64,000 nucleotides of DNA. Origin: Asparagopsis taxiformis. Taxonomy: Eukaryota > Rhodophyta > Florideophyceae > Bonnemaisoniales > Bonnemaisoniaceae. The position numbers and the translations under genes were made by a program. Shown here one piece after another: positions 27,249 through 38,284 of this stretch. A model generated the notes under the pieces. It was not told the origin of the DNA and ran no database searches. It saw nothing but the letters and a program-made list of their open reading frames with translations. The DNA is taken from NCBI GenBank assembly GCA_030407315.1, contig JALQPE010001900.1:85773-149772 (forward strand). The letters run 5' to 3'. The first letter of the stretch is position 1, and every line of letters begins with the position of its first letter.

Positions 27249-29602
27249 CTTTTCGCGATAACTGCAGTTGATAATTTTCTGTGTAAGCTTAGAAGCTCAA
27301 ATGCCTACCGAGGTCGGGATGATTGAGGAGAGAGGATGCTGGATGAGGGAAGACGGATACCGCTGGGAATTTGTGGGGTTCATACAGACGTTTTTCGTGT
27401 TGAAATAAGTCAGTGATGATATTGAATGTCTCTTGGTGATTAAATAGTACCATCTATGTGATTACGGAGCCATTCAATGCAGGCTAGGAGATTATATCGG
27501 AGATAAGCGCGGGTCTATAGGTGGGTGCATACCTGGATGTAGAGGCGGAAACAAGATTCGGAAAAGAAGTAAATATGCTCGCTCATGTTACGTTCCTTGT
27601 GTAATGCGCAGAGAGGATGTTGCATGGATGGCAGACTTGCCCGGTTGAGTTTGCCAGACGATATGAAGAGTTAGATGGAAAGGGGGAATGCTGAGTATAC
27701 TATCGCTGTAGGCTATGAATTCAATCCGCAAGGGCATTGAACACGGAGCTCAACGTCTTCGCACTGCTGACGTCAGTATGGAATGACTAGATCTTCCCAC
27801 GATCTCGTCCACACGACGTAATGAAACGTGTACGCGTTGCGCATTTGATCATTACTTGCCCAATCGGACGCCGATGTGCACGTGTGCCGATGTCATAAGC
27901 TGTAATTAACGAGTTGAAATTAGAGATGTATAAATTCAATGCCGAAAAGGACACCTGTTTATACAATTCACGCCGGCGATGAGACACACGTTACCACTGG
28001 ATCGGATCAATGCAGTTGGCCGGGATACTTTGCGATTCGTGGGCGCGCTGTCGGAAACCCTACGCCGAGATGCGTTTGTGCATTGCGTGCGGTACTAGAG
28101 CCGGAAACGCAGGCCGGGTCTGGAGCGCTTGAGCTGTAATTGTACGCAACTTAGGTCATGAACAGCTTTCAAGCTTCATCTGTTGCGTGGAGTGCTGCAT
28201 ACAACTGACCAGAGTAGAGCGAATTACCGAGGCGGCTCGGCTCAAAATGGGGAGGGTGTAGATCTAGGTGGCTCGTCACCTCGTCTCGGGCTTCACGAAC
28301 GGTTGATCGGCGGAAGAATTGGTGGATAATGTGCCCTACCAGCCGGTTGTTTCGTGCCGGGTGCTTCTAGGACGGCGATATCTCCACGCCCTTACCCCAA
28401 GTTGCCGATGAGATCGCTATCGATCATGGCGATGCGAGGCTTTCTAACGCGGATGCAACGTGATACTTTTCGCGGCGCGATGCTAAATTGACATGGAATC
28501 GCCAAGCTATTATGGGACACCTGAGGAGTAGGATGGCTACGGAATGTTACTTTGGTACATCTATGGACTGTAGGGCAGATCCCCGTTTGAAGCGTTCGTT
28601 AGTTGGAAGACCAGTCAGTCGTCTTGTTCGAAGGGCGTTGCGGTCTGCAGAAACACATCCGTCCACACATCCCGCGGTGCGCATTGGCCAGCGCACGATC
28701 TGTGGGATAGTTCGCGGCCACAATATGCCGCACGGACAGGTCGCGACTAGATGCAATCGCTTGCTAGCTGCAGATTGCCAGAGGTACGTGATACAGATTC
28801 TCCCATAAACGCGCACGAGCGACCACGCACTCCGCACGCATCCGCACAAACGACCACATTTCATTCTGAAATGTCCGCGCGCACGTCGGCGTCAATCCGG
28901 GGAATTTCACAGCCCTATGCACTCGCCAGGTGCATGCAACATGCAGTGTTGGAGCAGCAGACCACGCGACTGTCGACAACTGATCGCGCTGCGCAACAGG
29001 GTGCTGAACGCGCATCGGGGATGGCGCGGTGGACGTACATGTGTCGGGCGGTGGTGGGAGTGGAATACGCATGTGTGCTTTGTCGCTCGTCGTACAGCAA
29101 TGTTGCCCTGTCATGTAGTTATTCTCGAGCCGCCACCGTTTGGGCGAGATCGAGAGAGCTTAATCCGCCAGGTTGCGAGAAGAGGACTGAGTTCGTTCGG
29201 CGTCGAATGTGCAGAGGGACGGCCGAGGGTCGTGAATTGGTAAAGTACATTAATTGTATCATACAATTACAATGGTATAAAGTAAGTTAATTGTCAATTT
29301 GGGACGTCGCGGCGCATCGCACGCAGTCTGTGAGCTGTGCGCATCGCGTGATGCAGAGATGCGCTGTGAGGGTGATCCATACGTGGTTGGAAAATTTCGG
29401 GGACAGGACATATGTCTACCATCCATGGGCACTTGCGAGGATGCTGCTGCGGTGATGATTCAATCCAATATTCAACGATTTGACTGTCACGGGTGCAAAT
29501 ATTGACACAATGCTATTCTCTGTCATAGTGCAGAAAAGAATAGGCAGGTTTTTCCGTGTTGTGTTGAACGTGCGGGCCGAAGAATGAGATAGTGATAACA
29601 AT
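27249..29602 (+). repeat. Segmental duplication unit U1, copy a
   Basis: About 2.35 kb that aligns with 41183-43636 over its whole length and with 33434-34893 over its second half. Landmarks are CGATAANTGNAGTTGATAAT at the left, ACTTTTCGCGGCGCGATGC, GGAATGTTACTTTGG, GGCGGTGGTGGGAGTGGAAT, a palindrome with a TATAAA box (29251-29279), and CAATATTCAACG / CTGTCACGGGTGC near the right end. Frames in the copies do not agree because of indels, so no gene is called. It carries the empty-site version (CGTGT at 27881-27885) of an LTR insertion present in copy c. Confidence 0.8.
29251..29279 (+). promoter_or_regulatory. Palindrome and TATA-like box in U1 copy a
   Basis: TAATTGTAT-C-ATACAATTA is a perfect 9-bp inverted repeat and is followed by GGTATAAAG. 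The same pair occurs at about 34299-34327 and 43100-43130 with one mismatch in the palindrome. It looks like a core promoter, but no frame with an ATG follows that all copies share. Confidence 0.4.
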
Positions 29603-30569
29603 TAACATCTCACCACTACTGCCTGGGCACCAGAACTTGATATTGATATCACAGGTCATAAAGGACCAGATGAGAAGAACGCAGTTCTTTTACTGCAGGG
29701 CTGGCTGAAAATCATTCAGGCTCAACCCGGGGGTAGGAGTACTGTAGTCCTTCAGGTAAATTAACCTGCCAAATGCGTGTAGCGAGAAGCCCCTGGGTTG
29801 GCCTGTAAAGGAAAGAGAACATGCTAAAAGGGCTACGGGAGGGTGGGACTGAATAGAAACCGGGTTGCAGAACAACACCTGAGGAGCGATTTGGACGCAG
29901 TTGCGTTCTTGCAATGCGCTTGTATCTTCGACAATACAAAAACCCGTGCCAATGATCTGCAGGGTAATTACGCATGGGTTGGCGCACACGTTTTTCACAT
30001 ACGTTCCCCGCCGCCCCCGCCGCATGATGCGTTTTGATTGCATCCAACTTGGATAGTTTCGTTCTAATAATCTTGGTTGCATACTGTATCTGAAACGCGT
30101 ATGCAATGTCGAAAATCTGACGCGCGAAAAACAAGCCGTGCCTCAGCTATCGTTTTGAAGTTAAAATATCTTCTTCGTGCCTTGAACTCCTATAGTGCGG
30201 TAGCGACACCTGCTTCTTGAGAAGAATTTACTGAACTGTAAGCACACAACGGAACTTAATTCTGAAGAGAGTCGGCATCGGAACGCGACACCTGCGCACT
30301 GTTGAGATATCCATATAACCACGCGACATGGCAACTCTAGTGCCTGCGCAGGCACAACATTCTTTATACTCTAACATGCAGGGTGGGTATGTGCTTTGTC
30401 GTGGTTACGCAGTGCCACCACGCAAGTAACACGCAAGTGAGTACGTTGCGTGGTAAATGAGAACGGCGTGCAGTGACTGCACTACAAGCCCAATGTGTCT
30501 GTCCTGAGTGTGGACACACTCACATACAGTGCTCCTCCTGCCACCTTCTGTGGGTGTTAAAGTCAGAAA
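29603..30569. other. Intergenic stretch with repeat fragments
   Basis: It contains a short family X end (30150-30190, ending at TGCCTTGAAC), the CTATAGTGCGGTNNCGACACC block also present in U1b and U1c, and an inverted fragment (30298-30375) of the block at 40628-40700. No gene is supported. Confidence 0.5.
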
Positions 30570-30854
30570 TTTTGTCGCGTCACGCAACGCCGGCTATTGC
30601 CATTGATAGGTTGCGTTATCAATGGCAATAGGTTGCGTTATCAATCCGCCGGCTATTGCCATTGATAGGTTGCGTTATCAATGGCAATAAGTTGCGTTAT
30701 CAATGGCAATAGCCGGCGTCACGCAACCGCGTTATCAATGGCAATAAGTTGCGTTATCAATGGCAATAGCCGGCGTCACGCAACCGCCGGCTATTGCCAT
30801 TGATAACGCAACCGCAACCACTATTGCCGGCGTTGCGTGACGGACGCTTTTGTC
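30570..30854. repeat. Nested palindrome module 1 (fold-back element)
   Basis: It is bounded by TTTTGTCGCGTCACGCAACG on the left and an inverse CGTTGCGTGACGGACG plus CTTTTGTC on the right, giving terminal inverted repeats with a GTCACGCAACGCCGGC core. Inside are five forward copies of GCGTTATCAATGGCAATA-type units (near 30612, 30670, 30692, 30730, 30749) and three inverse copies (near 30594, 30652, 30790), separated by GTCACGCAACCG joints. It can fold into many alternative hairpins. It is non-coding and MITE-like. Confidence 0.8.
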
Positions 30855-30936
30855 TTGCGGCATGGCTCCGCCAATAGTGCTCCTGCCCCGGCGTGCTCCT
30901 GCCCGGCGCTACCATACCTCACATCTCACATCCTAC

Positions 30937-31055
30937 TTTTGTCGCGTCACGCAACGCCGGCAATGGCGGGCGTTAGCGTTTGCGCCAAACGCCGGCTATT
31001 GCCGGCGTTAAACGCCAAATGCCCGCATTGGCGGCGTTGCGTGACGCTTTTGTCG
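30937..31055. repeat. Palindrome module 2 with the same termini
   Basis: The same end sequence (TTTTGTCGCGTCACGCAACG and its inverse GCGTTGCGTGACG plus CTTTTGTCG) encloses a short core of GCCGGC and ATTGGCGG inverted repeats. A further GTCGTGACGCTTTTGTCGAA repeats the right end at 31060-31080. The shared termini make it a sibling of module 1. Confidence 0.75.
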
Positions 31056-31101
31056 AACAAGTCGTGACGCTTTTGTCGAACAAGACAGTTCGTTGATTGT
31101 T

Positions 31102-31258
31102 GATTGGCTGGATAGGCTGTGAAGCTGACGCAGCAGCGGTGCATGCGGAGGGATTCGACCCAGCGACCAACGTATCTCATCTTCTCAGTGCGCGTCCGCA
31201 CCCGAATCGGGGGCACCTCGGGGGCATCACTGGCACTCGTACCGCTTCCACTATACCA
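31102..31258 (-). repeat. tRNA-derived SINE-like element, copy 1
   Basis: On the minus strand there is an A box TGGTATAGTGG (31258-31248, fits TRGYNNANNNG) and a B box GGGTCGAATCCC (31161-31150, near GGTTCGANNCC), then a tail with CAGCCAATCAACA. The spacing (86 bases) is too long for an intact tRNA, and no acceptor stem forms. A second copy is at 39183-39289. Pol III boxes plus a dispersed copy indicate a SINE rather than a tRNA gene. Confidence 0.55.
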
Positions 31259-31542
31259 CTTATTCTGGTGATCGCACGGACGTGGGCAGAAGGGTGAAGG
31301 ATTTATTTTTGAGTTTGGAGAATTGCACGAAAACTCTTCAATTCAACATCGTGACTGCCTCATCCATGACATCATGTTCATTGCGGTAACGTTTGGGAAA
31401 TGTTATTGATGCTGTAGAAATGCACGTCACCCTCCTACCACTCTCAATCCTGATACATTGTCCTCACTTAAAAACCCATTCCAGGCGACCATTCTGCGCC
31501 AACACGACACAATCGATCTCCGCTACCGCCTGCACATTACGG

Positions 31543-31549
31543 TATAAAA
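31543..31549 (+). promoter_or_regulatory. TATA box of small-protein gene, U2 copy a
   Basis: TATAAAA within ACGGTATAAAACCG, 79 bases before the ATG. The same box stands 75 and 79 bases before the ATG in copies b and c, and a CATAAAA box stands 72 bases before it in the diverged gene at 38212. Confidence 0.65.
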
Positions 31550-31621
31550 CCGCAGCGCCAGTATGCGACGGGATAAGAAAGAGTCTAGCATTCAGAAAGC
31601 CTCACTCATCTCGCCTACGAC

Positions 31622-31861
31622 ATGAAGTTCTGCTGTATCACCACATCGCGCTCTCCTTCCACACCAGTGGCGCATACGCCGCAGAGAAAGGCACCCGATG
31701 CGCCCCGCGTGCCGCTCAATCCTGCTGTCTACCAGCCCGACATGGCAGATTTCAAACTTCCACCAAACATCATGGATTGCCGTCCGCCTGAATGCGACAA
31801 TTCTGGTTCATTTCTGACTCGCATCCGTGCGTGGATTCGTCGCAGGACTTGTCGCATGTAA
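31622..31861 (+). CDS. 79-residue protein of a new small-protein family, copy a
   Basis: 79 codons from ATG to TAA, with a TATA box 79 bases upstream. The product has a Cys-containing N terminus (MKFCC), a Pro-rich first half, the block P-A-V-Y-Q-P-D-M, a following L-P-P-N-I, Cys58, and a basic amphipathic end R-I-R-A-W-I-R-R-x-x-C. I see no signal peptide or membrane segment and recognise no known domain. The diverged gene at 37973-38212 encodes a protein of exactly the same length that aligns without gaps at about 35% identity (28 of 79), keeping the Y-x-P-D-M, L-P-x-x-I, P55, C58, S61, F64 and R-x-R-x-W-x-R-R-x-x-C positions. That argues for a real, selected protein. Function unknown. Confidence 0.72.
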   Translation: MKFCCITTSRSPSTPVAHTPQRKAPDAPRVPLNPAVYQPDMADFKLPPNIMDCRPPECDNSGSFLTRIRAWIRRRTCRM

Positions 31862-32503
31862 TACGCATTCATGACTGGACGACTTTGGTGTCTGTTTCTA
31901 GTAGGCGACGGAGATTTTATGCTGGTGTGTGTGCACAATACATGCACTCTGTGACAGAATTGTTTGCTTTTTATTCTGCGAGGCTTCGATGTTTCGCTGC
32001 AGCTTGTGCGAGGCTGTGTACAGGCTCTTCGTTTGGATGTTGATGAAACGCGGAATGATTTCCAGGTGATTGCGGTTATAGATCAGTGGATAAGGACTCT
32101 TTTCTTGTACTGAAAATGTATGTGGGATATGGATTCGGTACTGCGATAGGGAAAGAAAGCTTAACCATGATGAAAATAAAAAGGGAACCGAGCAGCAGCT
32201 TGGGCGTTACTGAGTTAGTTGTTGAAAATGCGGATAGCATTTGTTGGATCTATAGAGGGACGCGACATGGAAAAATGAAAGAGATGCTGATGTTGCAAGC
32301 ATGCTTTTTGATCATATTGCAGATACAGGTGTAGCAGTATTTCAATAATTCACTTTTCTTTGTCAGTTTACGACCTGACAAGTGTAGTATGCTCTCGGAA
32401 CAGGTCCTGAGCGTGTATGAAATGGAGGAGCTAGCGATTATTTTGAAAAACGTGACACTGCAGAAAACCAGAGCGCGGCAATTTGAAATGTCATGACAGC
32501 CAG

Positions 32504-33433
32504 TCGCGCAAGAGCGAACTACCATCAAGACGGTAAACTGACACTCGTTTGAAAGATAAACTTCTGAGCGCCCGAGAATAGGATGTTGTCGAATAGTTTA
32601 ATAAAGTCTGAATATTTAAACGGACGACATAAAAAACTAGAATTTCTTTTAAAATTTATTCGCAAAACATGATTCATGTAAAATCTATGGAGTTCGTTAC
32701 AGTTGTCAGACTTTCCAGTTTGTATTGGCAGTGGAGAAGTTTCGTACTCAACTGCAGCTTGTTATTTCATAAGTTAATCAAGCTGTACTTCTCCGATCGC
32801 TGTGATGAGATTTGTGAATGCTGTACCTCCATTGCTCTTTCGCATAGTCCACGACCATGTAAACTTTTTCAGTCCAGCCTCCGCGCAGAGCCCTCGTAAA
32901 CACGTCCGGGAAGAAAATGGCTATAATGAGTCATATCCATTGTTCGGTAACTCGACCGGTATATTTCTCGAAGCGCACGCAATGGTTAGGCTAACTAGCT
33001 ATGAAACTAACCAGGTTTGCATTATGGAAATGATACCGTCGCCTGCGAAATTATAGCCGACAAGAAATAAATAAACTTCTGACGTATGGCGGTGTATGAA
33101 GTCGGTGCGCACGAATGAGATTCGGGAAGCTGAATAGATGGCCCTACGAGGGCGTAACGATCGCAGCCGCGCCCCATGTCCGGCCATTGCGAAAGATATA
33201 CCAGAATATCGAGAAAATATGCGTCATCGTCATCATCATCACATGACACGAGCCACTTTCGTATATTTCGCAAATCTCCCGGCGCCATTCGGCTCGAGAT
33301 CGGCCGTGGTATCTGGATGTTCTCTTGGGTATTCTCTACCCTCTCCTTAAGAAAGTAAATTTCTCGCAGGCGAGTTCATTAAATTTCCCCACATAAGTGT
33401 GCCTCAAGCTGTTAATAGCAGTGAGATCCACCG
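32504..33433. other. Intergenic stretch between U2a and U1b
   Basis: No supportable gene. It is AT-rich near 32580-32660 and has no recognised repeat until U1b starts. Confidence 0.45.
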
Positions 33434-34893
33434 CAATGAGATCGCCATCGATCACGGCGATGCGAGGCTTTCTAACGCGGATGGAACGTGATACTTTTCG
33501 CGGCGCGATGCTAAATTGGCATGGAATCGCCAAGCTATGATGGTATACCTGAGGAGTGCGATGGCTACGGAATGTTACTTTGGTACATCTATGGACTGTA
33601 GGGCAGATCCGAGGTTGACTGCCACATCCCCGTTTGGAGCGTTCGTGAACTGGAAGATCAGTCTGTCGTTTTGTTCGAAGGGCGTTGCGGTCAGCAGATA
33701 CGCACTCGTCCACACATCTCCGCGATGCGCATTGGCCAGCGCACGATCTGTGAGGTAATTCGCGGACACTATATGCCGCATAGACAGGTCGCGACTACAT
33801 GCAATCGCCTGTTAGCTGCAGATTCCCATAAGTACGTCATACAGATTCTCCCATAAACGCACACGAGCAACCACGCACTCCGCACGCATCCGCACAAACG
33901 ACCACATTCCACTCGGAAATGTCCGCGCGCACGTCGGAGTCAATCCGGAGAATTTCACAACCCTACGCGCTCGCCGGGTACACGCATCATGCAGTGTCGG
34001 AGCAGCAGACCACGCGACTGCCGACGACTGATCGCGCTGCGCAACAGGATGCTGAACGCGCATCCGGGATGGCGCGGTTGACGTACATGTGTCGGGCGGT
34101 GGTGGGAGTGGAATAGGCATGTGTGCTTTGTCGCTCGTCGCATAGCAATGTTGCTCTGTCATGTAGTTATTCTTGAGCCGCCACCGTATGGGCGAGATCG
34201 AGACAGCTTGATCCGCATTGTTACGTGAAGAAGTCTGTGTTCGTTGGGCGCCAGATGTGCAGAGGGGCGGCCGAGGGTAGTGAATTGGTAAATTACATTA
34301 ATTGTATCACACAATTACAATGGTATAAAGTAAGTTAATTGTCAATTTGGGACGTCGCGGAGCATTGCACGCAGTCTGTGTGTTCTGCGCATCGCGTGAT
34401 GCAGAGACGCGCTGTAAGGGTGATCCATACGTGGTTGGTAAATTTCGGAGACAGGACGTATGTCTATCGTCCATGGGCACCTGCGAGGAAGTTGTTGCGG
34501 TGATGATTCAATCCAATATTCAACGTTTTGACTGTCACGGGTGCAAATATTGACACAATGCTATTCTCTGTCATAGTGCAGAAAAGAATAGGCAGATTTT
34601 TTCGTGTTTTGTTGAAAGTGCCCGCACGTCTTTCGTCGCGCGTGTCGTCAGCGATTTTTGTAGGCCGGAGAATGAGATAGTCATAACTATAGTGCGGTGA
34701 CGACACCTGCTTCCTGCACTGCAAACACAGGTTCCCGCAATGTGGACAATTTTCCACACGTGCATTTCGCACGCAAACGACCGTGTCATTTTCGTTTGTT
34801 TGGTTCGCTGTGCGACCAGGCGCTTGTGTGTGACGCACTTGACGCCACGATGCACTGTAAGGAACCGCATCTTTTCTGGACAGTTTTCCTTCA
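33434..34893 (+). repeat. Segmental duplication unit U1, copy b (right half only)
   Basis: It aligns with 28407-29602 and 42239-43636. The minus-strand frame 33781-33575 (68 codons, ATG start, a GDVWTSAYLLTATPFEQNDR block) is conserved in copy c (42585-42379) with four or five replacements, but copy a is broken by a deletion. It is either a dead coding fragment or a chance frame. Confidence 0.75.
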
Positions 34894-34926
34894 CCTTTCG
34901 TCACGCGGACACTTGACGCGTTTTCT

Positions 34927-35503
34927 AACAAACAACTCACTAATTACACTGCTTACAGCGCAACTTGGTATTTATCTAACCTCGCCGTCGACATCATCGC
35001 CGGACAATAAAGTTTAGGTTTTCAAGGCACGCAGGAAGGATTTCAACTTCGAAACGTCAGCTAGGAAACGAAATCTTTGGCGGGTGCAGAAGTGTTCCTG
35101 TACAGTATGTACCACCGGAACTGCTCAGATGGAAAAAGAGACTGATCTATGCCAGCGTGAGTTTACTGCGGCCATCGAGCTCCGCCGGCGGGAAGCCTCA
35201 TCAGGTCGAGGTTTCCATTCCAGACCTCCCCAGCAGCGCAGCACAGTCTGCATCGTCCACACGTCACTATCTTTTGACACCCTCCCTCCATGCCTAGCTT
35301 ACCTTTTCACATAGTTTGGCTACCCTGGGGCACCCATCATATGCGATGGTCAAAGCGATGCTGAAAGAGCCGAAGGCCCCTGGGTTAGCCAAGTTATTAC
35401 TGGCAAAACCTGCATTAAACATGCGTTCTAATAGGCACTACAATTGTGATTTCCGTACCCGAAGTTCTGGGTCGACTAGCGGAAAGTGGGGAGGATGTTA
35501 GAA
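34927..35503 (-). repeat. LTR-like fragment followed by family X, inverted copy
   Basis: 34927-35010 resembles the solo LTR at 41651-41743 (AACAAACAACTCACNAATTACAC through GGACAATAAA). It runs directly into an inverted family X copy (35012-35503), which ends with AAGTGGGGAGGATGTTAG. The short frames inside are not conserved in the other X copies. Confidence 0.55.
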
Positions 35504-35537
35504 CACATTCTTTCCACATTTTCAAAACTAAATTTAG

Positions 35538-35756
35538 CTTCACGGCTCCTTTCATATCGTACGCTCACCGCGTTTCAAGTCCCTTTCTTTGATATCATGC
35601 TACTCCCCACGCGAAACATCATACCGGTTTCACGGCTTCTCGGTTGGAGGGGCAGGTAGGGAAGGTTGCACGGCTTCTCTTTCATACCGTGCTCACGCCG
35701 CGTTTCGAGGCTATTGTTTGATATCATGCTCCTCCCCATGCAACACATCATATTAT
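35538..35756. repeat. Diverged tandem duplication, period about 129 bp
   Basis: Two units share CACGGCTNCT, TTTCATANCGT, GCTCAC, CGCGTTTC, TTTGATATCATGCT, CTCCCCA and ACATCATA in the same order (about 35538-35625 and 35667-35756). Non-coding. Confidence 0.6.
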
Positions 35757-35954
35757 GATGTGATGTGTGGCTCGCTGATAACGCGGCGGGCGATGGACAG
35801 GGAGGGCGACAGCTTTATTCGTTCGTACAACTTAGGTTGTTATCTTTATGTTAACGTGTTGAGATCATGCTGCGCAATCCATGTCAACCAGCGCTGAGAG
35901 TACAAAAGAGTGAGCGAAGCGCACGGGGAACTAAATTAGTTCACAGGTGGATGT

Positions 35955-36430
35955 GTCCAACGATACGCTGATGGAACACATTGCGCAGCGTAGAATACAC
36001 GATGCATCTGGAAAAACTGCCGAACGCATGTATCCGCACAATGACACCGACCGACACACATAACAATTATAGTCACGTGACACCATCAGCATCTGCCGTC
36101 AGATGCAGTTGCAATAAATGCATCAAGCGTCTTGCTCACCTACTGCTGCCGCAGACCACATGTTGCTGTGGACGCTGCGCGACGGGCGGATGGATGCGCA
36201 CACTTTTTGCATGCTGGCCAGCGTCACACATCCGCTGTTAACATGCTCGACTATCGCACACGTACGCTGCCCAAAACACCGACCATGCCACAACTCTGTT
36301 GCTCACACATCGACTGCACCCAACAGTGACTCTAGTCACATCATACGGAAGTACGCACGGCCGACTGAAGCGTCGTGTGTGATACTCAACGGTGCGACAC
36401 TCTCCGGCGATCCAGTAGTGTATATGCGGG
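35955..36430 (+). repeat. Diverged duplicate of 4114-4620
   Basis: This is the plus-strand counterpart of the minus-strand segment at 4.1-4.6 kb. It begins with a GATGGAACACATTGCGCAG block and ends near a GTAGTGTATATG block that could serve as a TATA region. No conserved full-length frame is present. Confidence 0.5.
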
Positions 36431-37972
36431 TCTCAGTGTCTCAAATGTCGAGCTCCCTAAATATTTCACACTCATTTTCCGTATTTTCAAACGCTTCCAC
36501 AGACACTTCAACTCTCAATCGCACTCACCGCCGATATGCGCCCATCTCGCAACCTCAATCATCGCGCAGACCGTTCTCCGCTTCAGGCTTTATGCACTGT
36601 CGTGCGCCGGCCATGTTCCGACAACGTCCATGTCAAATCCAGCCTACATCGACACCCGAATGACCCGTCATCGCGCATTGTCTTAGGCGGGCAGCCCATA
36701 CGTCTCGCGTGACATGTCTCCTCAACCTCATTTGTACCACCTCATATCTAACAGTTGATTTTGTCACCTGTCCAGCATAACATTGTGCTCAGTGCGGGGA
36801 TGCGTATTTCGTTGGAGCATGTCGATCTGGCAGACTCTCGAGACTTGAGTACCTGCCGTTTGTGGAGATGTTTTCTGTAGCCTTTGTGTTGTTTGATGCG
36901 TGCGATTTCCGATTCGTTCCCAGATGATAACGAATCCTCATCTCCGCAGTTGTCTAGTATCAACCAGTGGAGCATCGGGACAATGAGCATCACCCCTGGC
37001 AGCCGGCACTGAACCACGCCAAGAAGAAGCTGCATCAGCTTATTCAGCGTTCATCTCTGTGCCGCGTACATTGGCGATAGTATCACATCTGCAATCTTCG
37101 CTCTCAGCACTGTCTTGATCATCGACTTACACCTCCGTGTGTTGTTGCAATGTTTGCAATATAATTTTCTCACGGTGCTTCTGCGAGTGGATGTCAAGTT
37201 TGTGCGAAATACTGCTATTTATTGTGCGGAACAGATGAGTGGTAACATGTTGGATAAAACGGCAGAACCGCAGATATGTACGTCTTCGTGCACGAACAGG
37301 CTTTCGAACGGGTCAACGTCTGAAAGTTTCTTACACTGCAAACGAACCTAGTGTCGAGGTTCCCATGAAGACGAAAATTCGTACATATCTTCTGCGAAGC
37401 ATGCAAAGAACTAGCGACTCCGATGCGCCGACAGCTTGGCTCTTGGATGAAGTGGCTTTGTGAAATGCGCGAGCTTCCTTGTCATTCCAGTGCAATTGGG
37501 AACGGGGTTTGATTGAGCATTGCAGTGAGACAAGAGAGGGTTGTTGGGAGCCCAATTTATCCTCCATTTGGGTCTCAGTCGAGATGCACTGTCCTCTGGT
37601 TCTACGTGAAAGGTGGAAAATTAGTTTCAGTCTGCGGGTACAATTGATCCCCTTCGAGACGCACGTATTACATCTATGTGAATGCACTGACCAGATGTGA
37701 GAATATTTAATACTCGAGGTAATGTGAATATGTGGTCCAACTGCTGAGACACTTTCAAACGGTGAGATTGGCAACAAGTTTGGGCATTTTTCAGGGATTG
37801 GCAATCACTTCTGCTAACTGAAGCGAATTATATGAGCTGTTCGAAGAAGGAAACGACTACATGGAAGCAAGATAGTAGCATCATGTACTGAGGCAAGTCC
37901 ACACCTCCAGCGAGATGATAGGAAACAAGGCATAAAAGAGCACATTGCACACTGCATCGATTTGAGTCGAGA
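36431..37972. other. Intergenic stretch
   Basis: Frames of 60-157 codons overlap on both strands without domains or agreement with repeats elsewhere. TTGTACCACCTCATA at 36735-36749 matches the block in front of the Cys-rich gene at 20.06 kb. I call no gene. Confidence 0.45.
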
Positions 37973-38212
37973 TCATGCGTAGCAGAAGACACGACGAAAC
38001 CAAGTACGAAAGCGAGACTGAAAGATAGCAGACTGCTCACAAGCATCCGGGCCATATTCATTGATGCTCGCGGGAAGCTGGAGAATGGGCATATCTGGAA
38101 AGTAGATTGGAGGGTAGACTGATTCACGAGGAGCACCTGGCACGGTGAGCGGGCGTGAATGTACACTTGGTGATGAACGTGAACAGGACATGATGAAGTT
38201 GAAGAGTTTCAT
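37973..38212 (-). CDS. 79-residue protein family, diverged member
   Basis: Minus-strand gene of 79 codons from the ATG at 38212. It aligns over its entire length, with no gaps, to the proteins at 31622, 39671 and 44615 at about 35% identity. Shared positions include M1-K2, P25, A27-P28-R29, P34, Y37, P39-D40-M41, L46-P47, I50, P55, C58, S61, F64, R67, R69, W71, R73-R74 and C77. Its flanking DNA does not resemble U2, so it is an older duplicate and not part of the repeat. A CATAAAA box lies 72 bases upstream. It lacks the MKFCC Cys pair but keeps a Cys at position 10. No known domain. This copy is the main evidence that the family is a true protein. Confidence 0.7.
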   Translation of the reverse strand: MKLFNFIMSCSRSSPSVHSRPLTVPGAPRESVYPPIYFPDMPILQLPASINEYGPDACEQSAIFQSRFRTWFRRVFCYA

Positions 38213-38277
38213 TTCGATTAGCAGCAGTGTTGAGCTGGCGGGGTGGTATCAGAGAGTGACTCATGTCTGAGTAGGTC

Positions 38278-38284
38278 TTTTATG
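38278..38284 (-). promoter_or_regulatory. TATA-like box of the diverged small-protein gene
   Basis: CATAAAA on the minus strand, 72 bases before the ATG at 38212, at the spacing seen for the other family members. Confidence 0.5.

Larger units (their letters stand above)
31308..32503 (+). repeat. Segmental duplication unit U2, copy a
   Basis: This aligns with 39366-40623 and 44355-45505 at high identity. It contains the promoter and gene of the 79-residue protein family in its first half and non-coding sequence after it (GACGGAGATTTTATGCTGG, GGATAAGGACTCTTTTCTT, CGTGACACNGCA blocks). Copies a and b are also preceded by the SINE-like element, copy c is not. Confidence 0.8.

Noticed and set aside
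29299..29505. 68-codon Cys-rich frame in U1 copies a and b as a zinc-binding protein
   Set aside because: It begins with TTG. Copy b lacks the internal ATG and copy c carries a deletion, so there is no consistent gene.
30570..31080. CRISPR array
   Set aside because: The repeats occur in both orientations, vary in spacing, have no unique spacers, and the DNA is eukaryotic.
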